Shown here: piece after piece, positions 37,501 through 62,651 of the stretch
How the letters are laid out: every line of letters begins with the position of its first letter
Position numbering within the stretch: the stretch's first letter is position 1
Origin: Streptomyces sp. XD-27
Lineage (GTDB): Bacteria; Actinomycetota; Actinomycetes; Streptomycetales; Streptomycetaceae
Direction: 5' to 3'
Assembly: GCF_030553055.1 (NCBI RefSeq)
Contig: NZ_CP130713.1
Coordinates: 124,001 to 188,000, forward strand
DNA length: 64,000 bases
Program-made: the position numbers and the translations under genes
The notes under the pieces: model-generated
Seen by the model: the letters and a program-made list of their open reading frames with translations, nothing else
Database searches by the model: none
Told to the model about the DNA's origin: nothing

Positions 37501-40500
37501 GATCCTGGGTGAGCACCGGCAGCGACCAGCCGTCGAACAGCAGGTGATGGGCGGTCAGGACCAGCTCGAAGCGCTCGGGGCCCCGCTTCACCAAGGCCAT
37601 GCGCAGCAGTGGCGGCTTCGCCACGTCGAAGTGGTTCCGCAGGTCCTCGGTCAGGAAGGCCTCGAAGGCCGCACTCCGCTCGGTGTCCCCGCCGCTCGCC
37701 TCTCCCGCTTCTCCCGCTTCTCCCGCTTCTCCGGCCAGGTCGATCTCTCGCCACGGCAGCTTCACGCCGTCCACCACGACCTGCACCGAGTCCCCGTCGG
37801 CGTCCGCGACGAAGGCCGTCCGCAGGTTCGCGTACCGGTCCAGGAGCGCCTGCCCGGCCGCCCGCATCCGCGCGGCCTCCACCCGCCCGCGCAGATGCAG
37901 GACGAACTGCACGTGGTACGCGTCCGGCTCCCCGTCGGCGTACAGCGCGTGGAACAGCAACCCTGACTGGAGCGGGGTGAGCGGCCACACCTCCGCGAGC
38001 CCCGGGTAGCGGCGCTCCCACGCTTCGATGTCGCGCTGGCCGACGGGCACCAGCGGCACGTCCGACGGCGTGAGCCCGCCCGCGTCCGGCAGGTCGGCGT
38101 GGCGGGCGAGGCCGTCGAGGGCGGCGGCCCACAGATCCGCGAGCTCCTGTACCTGCGCGCGGGACACCGTGCCGGTGGCGAACTCGAACTCCGCGTCGAG
38201 GCACGGCCCGTGCGGGGTGTCGACGACCATCGAGTTGATCTGCAGCGCGGTGAGCGCGGGCATGTCTCCGGCCATCTCACCTGTCGGCTCGCCCAGGCCG
38301 GTGACCTGGGTGAAGCCGAGGCCGCGCTGCTGTTCCGGCATGTCGGTGGGGGTGAACCGGCCCAGGTAGTTGAAGCCGATCTGGCCGGTGGGGTGTGCGC
38401 GGAGCACGGCGGCGGCTTGCGAGTTGAGCTCGCGCAGCAGCCCGTAGCCGATGCCGTCGTCGGGCACGGCCAGGAGCTGTTCCTTGACCGCCTTGACCGC
38501 CCTGCCCGCGGCGGCACCGCCTGCGAAGGCCTCGTCCACGTCGCATCCGGTCACGTCCAGGCGGACGGGGTACATGCTGGTGAACCAGCCCACCGTGCGC
38601 GACAGGTCGGCTCCCGGAATCGCCGCTTCCGCGCGTCCGTGGCCTTCGAGGCCGACGAGGAGCGAGTGTGCGTCGGCTCCCTGGGCGCGGCGCCAGCGGG
38701 CGACGGCGAGGGCGAGGCCGGTGAGCAGGCCGTCGTTGACCCCGCAGCGGAAGGCCGTGGGCACGGCCGTCAGGAGCGCTTCGGTGACCGCCGCGGGCAG
38801 CCGCAGGCGCACGGTGTCCACCGTGGAGCGGACGTCCACCGCGGGGTCGAACCTGCGGGCGCCGAGCGCCGGGTCGGGCCCGTCCACGAGAGCGAGCCAC
38901 CGGGGCAGCTCGGCCGCCCTGCGCTCGCTGTGGGCCTCCGTGACGAGGGCGTGCGTCCACCGCCGGAACGACGTGCCCACCGCGGGCAGCTCCGGCGCCC
39001 GGCCCGCGCGTACCGCGCTCCAGGCGGCTGCGAGGTCCGGCAGCAGGATGCGCCACGACACCCCGTCCACCACCAGGTGGTGCAGTACGACCAGAAGCCG
39101 CCCCGCGCCCCCGGCCGGTCCCGGGTCGAACCAGACGAACCGGGCCATCACCCCGGCCGCCGGATCGAGCAGGTCCGTCGCGGCGGCCCGCTCGGCCGCC
39201 ACCGCCTGCCGCCTCGTCTCGCCCCACGGTCCGTCGTCCGCGGCGCGCTCCGGCCCGCAGTCCACGCGGCGCAGCAGCGCCTCCGTGTCCACCGAGCCCG
39301 GGGCGCCCACGAGCAGCCCTCCGCCGTCGTCGGTCACCAGCCGTGCGCGCAGCACGTCGTGGCGGTCGACGACCGCGTCCAGGGTGGCGAGCAGCCCGGC
39401 CCGGTCGATGCCCTCGGGCAGCTCGAGCAGGACCGACATGGAGAACCGGTCGGTGTCGCCGCCTCGCTCGCGGATGTACCGCGCGATGGGCGGGAGCGGC
39501 AGCGGTCCTGTGCCGCCGCCGTCGAGCTCGTCGAGGACCGCGCCCCGGGCGTCGTCGCTCCGCTCGGCGCGCGCCGGCCGGGCCAGTTCGGCCACCGTCC
39601 GGTGCTGGAAGATCTGGCGTGCGGTGACCTCCACACCCCGCGTGCGGGCGCGCGAGACCACCTGGATGGAGCGGATGCTGTCGCCGCCGGAGGCGAAGAA
39701 GTCGTCGTCGACGCCGACCCGGTCCAGGCCGAGGACCTCGGCGTACACGTCCGCGAGGACCTGTTCCTGCGGGGACCGGGGTGCCCGGTAGGCGTCGGTG
39801 GCGAACTCGGGCTCCGGCAGCGCCGACAGGTCGAGCTTGCCGTTGCGCGCCAGCGGCAGCCGGTCGAGGAGAACGTATGCCGCCGGGACCATGAACTCCG
39901 GCAGCCGGTCCGCCACGAACCGGCGCAGCTCCGCGGCGGACACCCCGACGTGGAAGTCGATGTCGCCGGTGCCCGCGATGCCGCCCTCGGCGACGCGCAC
40001 GACGTACGCCACGAGCTTCCGGGCGCCGCCCGTCCCCTCCCGCACGACCACGACGGCCTGTGCCACACCGGGGTGTGCGGTCAGCGCGGCCTCGACCTCA
40101 CCGGGTTCGATCCGGAACCCGCGGATCTTCACCTGCGCGTCCGTGCGCCCCCGGTAGACGAGGCGGCCGTCCGGCGTCCACGTCACGAGGTCCCCGGTGC
40201 GGTACATGCGCTCACCGGCCACGCCGAACGGGCAGGCGACAAAGCGCTCCGCGGTCAGCGCGGGGCGGCCCAGGTAGCCGCGGGCCAGCTGGTCGCCGGC
40301 GATGTACAGCTCCCCCGGCACCCCCGTGGGCACCGGTCGCAGCGCCGCGTCCAGGACGTAGGTGCGGGTGTTGTCCAGCGGCCGCCCGATCGGCACGACC
40401 GTTTCGGCATCCGCCGCCTCGCGCATCTTGTGGGCGGACGCGGCCACGGTCGTCTCCGTGGGCCCGTAGCCGTTGACGACCGTGATGCCCGGGCAGGCGG

Positions 40501-43500
40501 CCAGGACGCGCTCGACCGCCGCCGGGGGCACGACGTCGCCGCCCGACCACACCTCACGCAGGCCCGTGAACGCCTCGGGCCGCTCCTCCGCGACCGCCCG
40601 GAAGAGCCCTGCCGTCATCAGGATCCCGGTGACCCGGTGTTCGGCGATCACCGCCGCCAGGTCAGCCGGGGCGTAGGAGTCCGTCGGGGTCACCACGATC
40701 GTGCCGCCGCCCAGGAGCGGCACGAACAGCTCGTACGTAGAGGTGTCGAAGGCCTGCGTCGAGTGGAACAGGACGCGCTCGTGGCCGCCGCCCGCGAAAC
40801 AGCGGTCGAGGGCGAGGCTCACCACGCCGCGGTGGGTGACCCCGACGCCCTTCGGGGTGCCGGTGGAGCCGGAGGTGTGCATCACGTAGGCGAGGTGCTG
40901 CGGCGCCAGGAGAGCGGTACGGTCCGCGTCCGTCAGGTCGGAGCCGTCACCGGTGCCGAGGTCCATCCGGTCGAGAAGGACCTCTTCGGATCCGTGTCCG
41001 GGCAGCATGCCCCGCGTCGCCGTGTCCGTCAGGACGAGTCGCGGGTCCGCGTCCGCCAGGACGAGGCCCACGCGGCCGCTCGGGTAACGGGGGTCGACGG
41101 GCACATAGCCCGCACCGGCCTTGAGCACGCCGAGGAGCGCCACGACGAGCTCGGCCGAGTGCGGCAGCGCGACCGCCACGAGGTCATCGGGGCCGGCACC
41201 GCGCCGCACCAGTGCGCGGGCGAGCCGGTTGGCCCGCGCGTTCAGCTCCCGGTACGTGAGCGAGGTGCCGCCGTGCACCACCGCGAGGGCGTCGGGCGTC
41301 GCGGCGGCTCGCTGCTCGAAGAGCGCGGGGATCGTCAAGTTCGGCGTGGTGGCGTCCGTGGCGTTGAAGGCGCGCAGCAGCCGGTCGCGCTCCTCGGGCC
41401 CCAGCACGTCCACCGTGCGCAGTCGCGCCCGCGGGGTCGTCACCAGCTCCCGTACGAGGCGTACGAACCGGTCCGCGAGGGCCTCGGCGGTGCTCCGGTC
41501 GAACAGGTCGGTGGCGTACTCCACGCCGCCCACGACGCCGCGCCCGGGGGTGTCGGCGAGCGCGAACGCGAGGTCGAACTTGGCGGTGCCGGTCGGGATC
41601 AGCTCGAAGGCCGACCGGAGCCCCGGCACGTCGAAGACCTGGTGGTCCGTGGTGCGCCAGCCGAACATCACCTGGAACAGCGGGTGATAGGCGGTGGACC
41701 GCTCCGGGTTCAGCGCCTCGACCAGTCGTTCGAAGGGCACGTCCTGATGGTCGTACGCGCGCACGGCCTTGTCCCGCACCTGCCGCACCACGTCCTCGAA
41801 CGTCGGGTCGCCCGACAGGTCGGCCCGCAGCACCCAGGTGTTGACGAAGAACCCCACCAGGTCGCCGAGCTCCTCGTCGGTCCGTCCGGCGATCGGGACG
41901 CCCACGGTCAGGTCGTCACCGCCGCTCATCAGGTGCAGCAGCACCGTGAGGGCGGACTGGAGCACCATCGGCACGGTGGCGCCCTGGGCTCGCGCCACCT
42001 CCTCGACGGCCGCCAGGACGTCGGTGTCGAGGACGAATTCGACGGTGTCGCCCCGGTGGCCGGCCACGGGGGACGCGGCCGGTCGAGCGGGAGCGGCAGC
42101 GGCTGCACCACGCCGCCCAACTCATCGCGCCAGTAGTCCAGTTGGGTCGACAGAAGGCTTTCGGGGTCGTCGTCCTCGCCGAGCAGCTCCCGCTGCCAGA
42201 GCGTGTAGTCGGCGTAACTCACGGGCAGTTCGCCCCACTGCGGTGCCTCGCCCCGCCGTCGGGCGGTGTAGGCGGTGGCCAGGTCGCGGGCCAGTGGTCC
42301 CATGGACTCACCGTCGGCCGCGATGTGGTGGATCAGGAGCACCAGCACGTGCTCGTCCGGGCCGCGGCGCAGAACGCACGCCCGCACAGGCAGCTCCGCC
42401 GACAGGTCGAACCGGTACGCGGCTTCCTCCGCCACGGTGGCGTCCACCGCCTGCGGCGCCACCTCCCGCACCGGGATGTCGAGCACCAGGTCGTGCTCCG
42501 CCACGACGATTTGCGTCGCGACGCCCTGGTCGTCGGCGACGAACAGCGTGCGCAGGCTCTCGTGCCGCACCACGACGTCCCGTACCGCCGACGCCAGCGC
42601 CGCCACGTCCAGCTCCCCGCTCAGGGGCAGGACGTACGACAGGTTGTAGGTGGCCGAAGGGCCCTCGTAGCGGTGCAGGAACCACAGGCGATGCTGGGCG
42701 AACGACAGGGGCACCCGCTCGGGCCGTACGTCGGCCCTCCGCAGCGCCGGGCGCGACGATCGCGCCTCCGTGCCCACGCGCTCGGCGAGGCCCGCCACGG
42801 TGGGCGCCTCGAAGACCGCCCGGATCGGGACGTCCACGCCCAGCACCGCGCGCATCCGGTTCACCAGACGCGTGACCAGCAGCGAATGCCCGCCCAGGTC
42901 GAGGAAGCCGTCGTCGATCCCGACGCTCTCGACCCCGAGCACCTCGGCGAACAGCGCGCACAGCACCTCCTCCCGCGCGGTGCGCGGCGCCCGCCCCGTC
43001 CCCGCACCGGCGCGGTCGGGCGCGGGCAGCGCACGCCGGTCGAGCTTGCCGTTCGGGTTCAGCGGCACCTCGGTGAGGGGCACGACCACCGACGGCACCA
43101 TGGAGGCGGGCAGCCGCCCGGCCACGAACGCGCGCAGGTCCCGGGAGGCCGGAGCGGTGAGGCCCGGCTCGGGCACCACATACCCCACGAGGCGCCGGTC
43201 GCCGTCGTGCTCGTCGCTGACGACGACAGCCTGGGCGACATCCGGGTGCTCGCTCAGCGCGGCCTGCACTTCGCCGAGTTCGACGCGATGGCCGCGGATC
43301 TTGACCTGGTCGTCGGCGCGCCCGTGGAAGACGAGCCGCCCGCCGCGGCTCCGGGTGACGACGTCGCCCGTGCGGTACATGCGGCGGCCGGGCTCGCCGT
43401 ACGGGCAGGCCACGAAGCGTTCGGAGGTCAGGCCCGGACGGCCCAGGTAGCCGCGGGCCAGGGAGTCGCCCGCCAGGTACAGGTCGCCCGCCGCTCCCGT

Positions 43501-46500
43501 GGGGACGGGGCGCAGCGCGTCGTCGAGGACGTACAGGTCGGTGTGGACGACGGGGCGGCCGATGGGCGGCGTGCGGCCGTCGGCGGTCAGCGGGTCGCTG
43601 AAGGTCACGAACACCGTGGCCTCGGTCGGGCCGTAGGCGTTGACCATCTCCCGGCCCGTGGACCAGGCGGTCACGAGCTCGGGGGTGACCGCGTCGCCGC
43701 CGACCACCAGGGAGGTCGCGGTGGGCAGCGAGCCGGTCGGCAGCGTGCCGAGCACGGCGGGCGGCAGGAAGGAATGCGTGATCTGCCGCTCGGTGATCGT
43801 CCCGGTCAGCGGGGTGCCCGGCACCAGCCGGTCCTCCGGGACGAGGACCAGCGTGGCGTCGGTGAACAGCGCCGTGCACAGCTCGTGGACCGAGGCGTCG
43901 AAGCTCGGCGAGGCGAACCACAGCACACGGCTGTCAGCGGCCAGGCCGAGGCGGCTGAGCTGGGTCGCGGCGAGGGCGGCGATGCCGGAGTGGGTGACGG
44001 CCACGCCCTTGGGCCGCCCGGTCGAGCCCGAGGTGTACATGACGTACGCGGTCTGCGCGATGCGCAGGGGACCGCCCCGCTCCTCGTCGGTCACCGGGCC
44101 GCTGTCGTGCCGCGCCACCGTCGTGCTGACGGCCGGGTCGTCCAGCCGCAGGACGGGCACGGCCAGGTCGGGCAGTTCCGCCGCGGTGGCGGCGTCCGCC
44201 ACGACGAGCAGGGCGCCGGAGTCGGCCAGCATGTAGCCGATCCGGTCCGCGGGATATCCCGAGTCCACCGGCAGATAGACGCCGCCGGCCTTCATCACGG
44301 CGAGCAGCGCCACCACCAGGTCGGGCGAGCGGCCCAGCGACACCGCCACCGCCGTCTCCGTCGTCACTCCGCGCCGCAGCAGTTCGCGCGCGAGCCGGTT
44401 GGCGCGGGCGTCCACCTCCGCGTTCGTCAGCGACAGGTCGCCGTATTCGAGCGTCACCGCGTCGGGCGCCGCGCCGGCCCGCTGCTCGAACATCCCGGGG
44501 AAGGTGTCCTGTTCGACCGGCTGGGCGGTGTCGTCGTGCTGGTCCAGCAGGTGCGCGCGCTCGGCGGGCGTGAGCAGGTCGAGGCGGCCGACGGTGGTGC
44601 CGGAGTCGGCTGCGATCTGCTCAAGGACGTGCGCGAGGCGCTCCGCGACGTCCTGGGCGGCCGCGCGGCCGACGAGGTCGGGCCGGTACTGCAGGGCCAC
44701 GTGGAGGTGCGGCTCGGCGGTGACGGTCACCGTGAGCGGGTAATGGGTGCCCACGAGCGGGCGGACTCCGGTGACCGCGAAGCCGGTGCCGCTCGCGGCG
44801 CCGTGCTCCACCGTGTAGGTCTCGGACGTCACCAGGGTGTCGAAGAGCCGGCTCGTGCCCATGGCCCGGTGGATGTCGGTGAGGCCGCAGCAGTGGCCGT
44901 GCAGCGCCTGTTGCCGCTCCCGCATGCCGCGCAGCACGTCCGCGACGGTGTCCGTGGGCGCGAGGCACACCCGCGCGGGGAGCGTGTTGACGAACAGCCC
45001 GGCCATCGCGTCGACGTCCGCCACCGCGTCCGGGCGCCCGGGCACGGTCACGCCGAAGACCACGTCCCGCCGCCCGGTCAGGGCGCCGAGGAGGAGAGCC
45101 CAGGCGCCCTGCACCACGGTGTCCGGCGTGACGCCCAGCGCGTCCGCCTGCCGGGAGAGCGCGCTCACGGCCTCCTCGGCCAGGCGCACCTCGACCTCGC
45201 CGAACCCGTTGGCCATGGGGTCCATCGGACCGGGCCCCTCGGCCGCGGGCTCCACCGCTTCGGAACCGGCCCCGGCCGCCCCCGCCGTGACGACGGGGGC
45301 AAGGAGCGTCGGCTCCGTCACTCCCGCCAGTTCCTCGGCCCACGCCCGGGCGGCGGCATCCCGGTCCTGCCCGGAAAGCCACACCAGGAAATCGCGGAAT
45401 TCAGGATTCCGGGGCGCTGCGGGCGCGTCCCCACCTACCGCGTAAAGGCGTTGCAGATCCCTCACCAGAACGGGCAGCGAAAGTCCATCGAAAAGCATTT
45501 GATGGGCCGTCAGAATCAGCGCGTACCGCTCTTCCGCGGTCCGGGCCAAGGCCATGCGCAGCAAGGGGGCGCGCCCGTGTCGAAGGGTTTGCCGAATTCC
45601 TCCGAGCGCAACGCGTCAAAGGCTTCGGAGGCCGTCGGCTCCGCCTCTAAGTGTGTCAGGTCCACCGCGTGCCACGGCAGTTCCACTCCCGCCACGACGA
45701 CTTGCAGCAGGTCTCCGTCGGCGCCCGCCACGCAAGCCACGCGCAAGTTCGCGTACCGGTCCAGGAGAGCCTGACCGGCGGTCCGCATCCGCTCGCCGTC
45801 CACCGGCCCCTGTAGGTCGAGAACGATCTGCATGCGATAGGCGTCCCGAGCGGAATCGCCCACCAGCGAGTGGAAGACGAGACCGGACTGCAAGGGGGTC
45901 AGCGGCCACACTTCCACCAGGCCCGGGTAGCGCCGCTCCCACGCCTCCATCTCGCGCGGACCCGTCGGCACCAAGGACACGCCGACCGCCTCGAGCCGCC
46001 GGTCGGGCTCGGCCACGACCTGGCGTACGACCCGCACGAACCGTTCGGCGAGCGACTGCGCCGTCGGCCGGTCGCACACGGCGTCGGAGTACTGGAGCAC
46101 GCCGGTCGTCCGGCCGCCGGAGTGCCCGTCAAGGGGGCGGTGCAGGGCGAACGGAAGCCTCTCGGCGCCGTACGAGCCCGCGTCCCGTTCCCGCATCCGC
46201 CGGAGCAGCGCGGCGAACGACGGATCGTCGTGCCACAGGTCCGCCGGTACCGCCGAGGCATCGGTGAAGAGCCACACGCGGCCCACCGCGCCCTGGCCAG
46301 GAGGCGCGGACTCCCCGCCGGCCCCGGTAGCCCCGGCAGGCCCGGCGACGGGCAGCCCCACAGCCAGGCCGTCGCCCCCGCCGAGCCGCCGCAGGAGCAC
46401 CGCGAACGCCGCCTCCAGCACGCCGGGGGCCGTGGTGCCCCACTGGAGGGCCAACGCCTCCACTGCGGAGAGGAGTTCGTCATCGAGGCCGAATTCCACC

Positions 46501-46850
46501 GTGTCGTGGTCGCCCCGGGAGGCGTCCGGCTCACGTGCGGGGGGACCGCCTCGCCGACGCGCGGCATACGCCGCCTCCAGGTCCCGTACGAGCGACGCCG
46601 ACCGCCCGGCGTCGTCGCCTTCGCGCCGTACCGGGAGGCTCACCACGTGATCGTCGGCGCCGCGCCGGACCAGCCCGGCATCGTCACCGTCTTCGGCAGC
46701 GCCCGCGACCTCCCGGACCGCCGACGCCAGTGCGTCCGTGTCCAGTTCGCCCTTCAGGCGCAGGACGAGCATGTCCGCCTGGACCGTCGTCGCATCCGCG
46801 CGACGCTCCGCGAACCACGCCCCGCGTCGCACCGAAGACAAAGAGGTCAT
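31489..46850 (-). CDS. NRPS-1: four-module megasynthase (Cdead-Cdead-A-T-C-A-T-E-C-A-T-C-A-T), four one-base frame breaks
   Basis: When healed this is a single protein of about 5,120 residues that would build a tetrapeptidyl chain and hand it from its C-terminal T domain to the KS of NRPS-2. The ATG at 46850 ([12 protein letters not shown]) is preceded by AGGAGCAG. Breaks are single-base losses in C/G runs at about 45565-45569, 42068-42072, 36700-36702 and 32030-32033; each separates pieces that continue the same domain. The last T domain ends only 12 or so residues before the stop, so there is no C-terminal docking helix of the usual length. No release domain is present. The gene is divergent from the P450/PKS operon. 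Confidence 0.85.
31500..34735 (-). other. NRPS-1 module 4 (C-A-T), C-terminal
   Basis: LCL-type C domain with [19 protein letters not shown]4 (about 33340-31800) has [41 protein letters not shown] and [13 protein letters not shown]. By hand alignment the residues read D-N-Y-S-L-C-G-V-F, with an unusual Cys at the position that is normally Gly or Ala. T4 has [20 protein letters not shown] (GGTS in place of GGHS). The frame break at 32030 lies in the C-terminal subdomain of A4. Confidence 0.75.
36138..36195 (-). repeat. 21-bp tandem repeat inside A3
   Basis: The plus-strand unit GTCCGCCTCGTCGACTTCGCG occurs nearly three times (first copy with slight changes) and encodes repeated acidic Asp-Glu-Ala-Asp blocks in the A3 domain, shortly before the ATP-binding loop. 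In frame; probable slippage expansion. Confidence 0.75.
37701..37736 (-). repeat. 9-bp tandem repeat inside the module 3 C domain
   Basis: TCTCCCGCT is repeated three times plus a degenerate copy, coding for Ala-Gly-Glu triplets in a surface loop of the C domain, before the HHLLFDG motif. In frame. Confidence 0.75.
38095..42735 (-). other. NRPS-1 module 2 (C-A-T-E)
   Basis: LCL-type C domain with intact [18 protein letters not shown], broken once in the [13 protein letters not shown] region (42070). A2 (about 41345-39810) has [41 protein letters not shown] and [13 protein letters not shown]; residues D-T-Y-L-W-G-G-V-A, unassigned. T2 is [17 protein letters not shown], the form that precedes epimerases. 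The E domain shows [19 protein letters not shown] and [18 protein letters not shown]. The residue should therefore enter the product in D form. Confidence 0.8.
42780..46850 (-). other. NRPS-1 N-terminus: two inactive C domains and module 1 (A-T)
   Basis: The first about 290 residues are a shortened C domain. The region that should hold HHxxxDG reads [14 protein letters not shown], so both catalytic His are gone and the preceding subdomain is partly deleted. A full-length DCL-like C domain follows ([20 protein letters not shown]), but its motif is HQMLFDG: the second, catalytic His is Gln. A1 (about 44500-43000) has [25 protein letters not shown] and [14 protein letters not shown], reading D-A-H-F-V-G-A-V-F, unassigned. 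T1 is [18 protein letters not shown]. Module 1 may therefore initiate synthesis instead of condensing. Confidence 0.75.
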
Positions 46851-47396
46851 CTGGGTCTGCTCCTGTTCCTCGCATACCGGAACAGACCCGCGATGGATCT
46901 GATCCGCCCCGCCGTTGATGCGCGAAATGAATGACAGCGTTCTGCGGTTACCTCCTGCCGGAGTCAAAGGACGACAACTCGCCGAACCGGCAGTGACTTT
47001 CTCTACGCGTACTGGTCTCGATCGCTTCCCGAAGCATGCCACCGCCATGCGTGACTGTCCCGTAAACGATCAAACAAGTGCGATGTCATCGCCGCGGAAA
47101 CCCGATTCCGGCGTGGGGCGTCCCGTCGACGGGACAGCCCCCCTGGCGTCCGGTCAGGTCACACCGCTCACTACCTCTCCTGTGGACGTCTTTCGGTTCA
47201 CCGTCTCCCGGTCGGCAGGTACGTTATCGGGGTTTGCGGAGTTGACATCTCCGTCATCGGCAGCCTTTTTTCGGACGGAATAGAGAAGATTTCGGACAGC
47301 CGGTCGGGGCTTGTGTACGGGGCAATGAGCAGCACCAAGCGGATCGCTGTATTCCGGCTGCCCGGCAGCCGACCATCACGGGGAGGGAGCACACCC
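46851..47396. promoter_or_regulatory. divergent promoter region of the NRPS and P450/PKS transcripts
   Basis: A 546-base non-coding stretch between the divergent starts of NRPS-1 and the P450. It holds a perfect 16-bp palindrome (47120-47135), a TTGACA hexamer at 47242-47247 without a good -10 at the usual spacing, and a hairpin CGGCTGC-CCG-GCAGCCG (47355-47371) in the P450 leader. It is less GC-rich than the genes. This is the most likely control point for the whole cluster. Confidence 0.6.
47120..47135. promoter_or_regulatory. perfect 16-bp palindrome, candidate operator
   Basis: GTCCCGTCGACGGGAC is its own reverse complement. A related half-site, GTCCCGT, occurs about 60 bases upstream (near 47057). 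Position between two divergent biosynthetic transcripts suggests a binding site for a dimeric regulator. No regulator gene is adjacent. Confidence 0.5.
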
Positions 47397-48569
47397 ATGA
47401 CGCAGTGCCCGTACCACAACCTGGGCCCACTGCCCGAGTTCTTCGCGCCGGGTGGCCCCGACGAGGACGACGTCCGGCAGATCGTCACGCCGACCGGCGA
47501 CAAGATGTGGCTCGTGCGCGACTACGCGCTCGGCCGGCTCGTTCTTGCGGACAAGCGGTTCAGCCGCACCGCCGCGGTGCGGCCGGGCGCGCCGACGTTC
47601 AACGACGCGCAGCCGGTGCCGGAGTCGATGATGAGCAGGGACGGCAAGGAGCACGCCCGGCTGCGCAAGACCGTCGCGGGCCACTTCACCGCCCGCAGGA
47701 TGGCCGCGATGGCCCCGCGCGTCGAGCGTCTGACGGACCGGTACCTGGACCGGCTCGAGTCGGCGGGCCCCGGCGCCGACCTCATGGAGGGCCTCGCCGA
47801 TCCGCTGCCGCTCGACGTCCTGTGCCAGCTGCTCGGCGTGCCCCTCGAGGACGGCGCGACATTCCGCGACTGGGTCGAGGTGCTCTTCGACATCTCCGCC
47901 AGCAGCCCGCAGGAGAAGGGCCGCAAGCGCCTCGAACTGAGCGCCTACATGGCCGACCTGCTCGCCGAGAAGCGCAGCGCGCCACAGGACGACCTGCTCA
48001 CCTCGCTGATCCAGGCGCAGGACAGGGGCGAGCTGACGCCGGGTGAGCTGATCACCCTCGGGCTCACGCTGCTCATGGCCGGGTACGAGACCACGGTCGG
48101 CCAGATCGCCACGTCGGCGCATGTGCTGCTCTCCGAACCGGGGGCCTACCGCGAACTCGTCGACCACCCCGACCGGGTGGACGCCGCGGTCGAGGAGCTG
48201 ATGCGCGTGTCTCCCACCACGCCGCTGAGCTTCTCGCGCGTCGCGGTCGAGCCGGTGCGGCTCGGCAGCGTCCTGGTGCAGGCGGGGGACGGCGTGATGG
48301 TCTCGCTCCTGAACGGCAACCGCGACGGCAAGGTCTACCCGGAACCGGAGTATCTGGCTCCGGAGAGCCGGGACAACGTCCATCTCACCTTCGGCCATGG
48401 CCTGCACCGCTGCCTGGGCGCCCCGTTGGCCCGCCTCCAACTGCAGATCGTCTTCGGCCGCCTGGTGCGCCGCTTCCCGCACCTGCGCTTCGCCGACGTC
48501 CCCGAGCCGGCGGTCTGGAAGGACGGCATGGGCACCCGCGGTCTGTCCCGGCTGCTCGTGGACTGGTAG
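47397..48569 (+). CDS. cytochrome P450 monooxygenase
   Basis: A 390-residue soluble bacterial class I P450 that would need a separate ferredoxin and reductase. Motifs: I-helix LMAGYETTVGQI (oxygen activation), K-helix VEELMR (ExxR), and the haem loop HLTFGHGLHRCLGAPLARLQ with the proximal Cys. The start MTQCPYHNLGPLPEF at 47397 is chosen for GGGAGGGAG upstream; a longer in-frame start at 47313 lacks support. It is the first gene of the P450-PKS transcript (83 bases before PKS-1), so hydroxylation of the polyketide or of an amino acid building block is likely. The substrate is not predictable. Confidence 0.9.
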   Translation: MTQCPYHNLGPLPEFFAPGGPDEDDVRQIVTPTGDKMWLVRDYALGRLVLADKRFSRTAAVRPGAPTFNDAQPVPESMMSRDGKEHARLRKTVAGHFTARRMAAMAPRVERLTDRYLDRLESAGPGADLMEGLADPLPLDVLCQLLGVPLEDGATFRDWVEVLFDISASSPQEKGRKRLELSAYMADLLAEKRSAPQDDLLTSLIQAQDRGELTPGELITLGLTLLMAGYETTVGQIATSAHVLLSEPGAYRELVDHPDRVDAAVEELMRVSPTTPLSFSRVAVEPVRLGSVLVQAGDGVMVSLLNGNRDGKVYPEPEYLAPESRDNVHLTFGHGLHRCLGAPLARLQLQIVFGRLVRRFPHLRFADVPEPAVWKDGMGTRGLSRLLVDW

Positions 48570-48651
48570 GCGCTCCCCGTGCCCGCCACCGGCGCTCCCC
48601 CTCCGGAGCGGCTCTCCCCACCACACCGCTCGGCCTTCAGTGAGGAATGGC

Positions 48652-62615
<13,964 letters not shown>

Positions 62616-62651
62616 CACCGCCCGGCACAGGGACCTTTGGAGAGACACACG

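Larger units (their letters stand above)
34790..38060 (-). other. NRPS-1 module 3 (C-A-T)
   Basis: DCL-type C domain following the epimerase, with intact [14 protein letters not shown]. It contains a nine-base repeat encoding Ala-Gly-Glu triplets. A3 (about 36565-35045) has [37 protein letters not shown] and [14 protein letters not shown], giving D-V-F-S-V-A-A-Y-A, the same as module 6. I recall this code from piperazic-acid modules of other actinomycete NRPSs. T3 is [18 protein letters not shown]. The frame break at 36700 lies at the C-A junction. Confidence 0.75.

Noticed and set aside
38099..42136. Plus-strand open frame of 1345 codons
   Set aside because: It is antisense to perfectly conserved NRPS domains. 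Long antisense frames are expected at this GC content, and its translation shows no domain.
42142..45774. Plus-strand open frame of 1210 codons
   Set aside because: Antisense shadow of NRPS-1 module 1.
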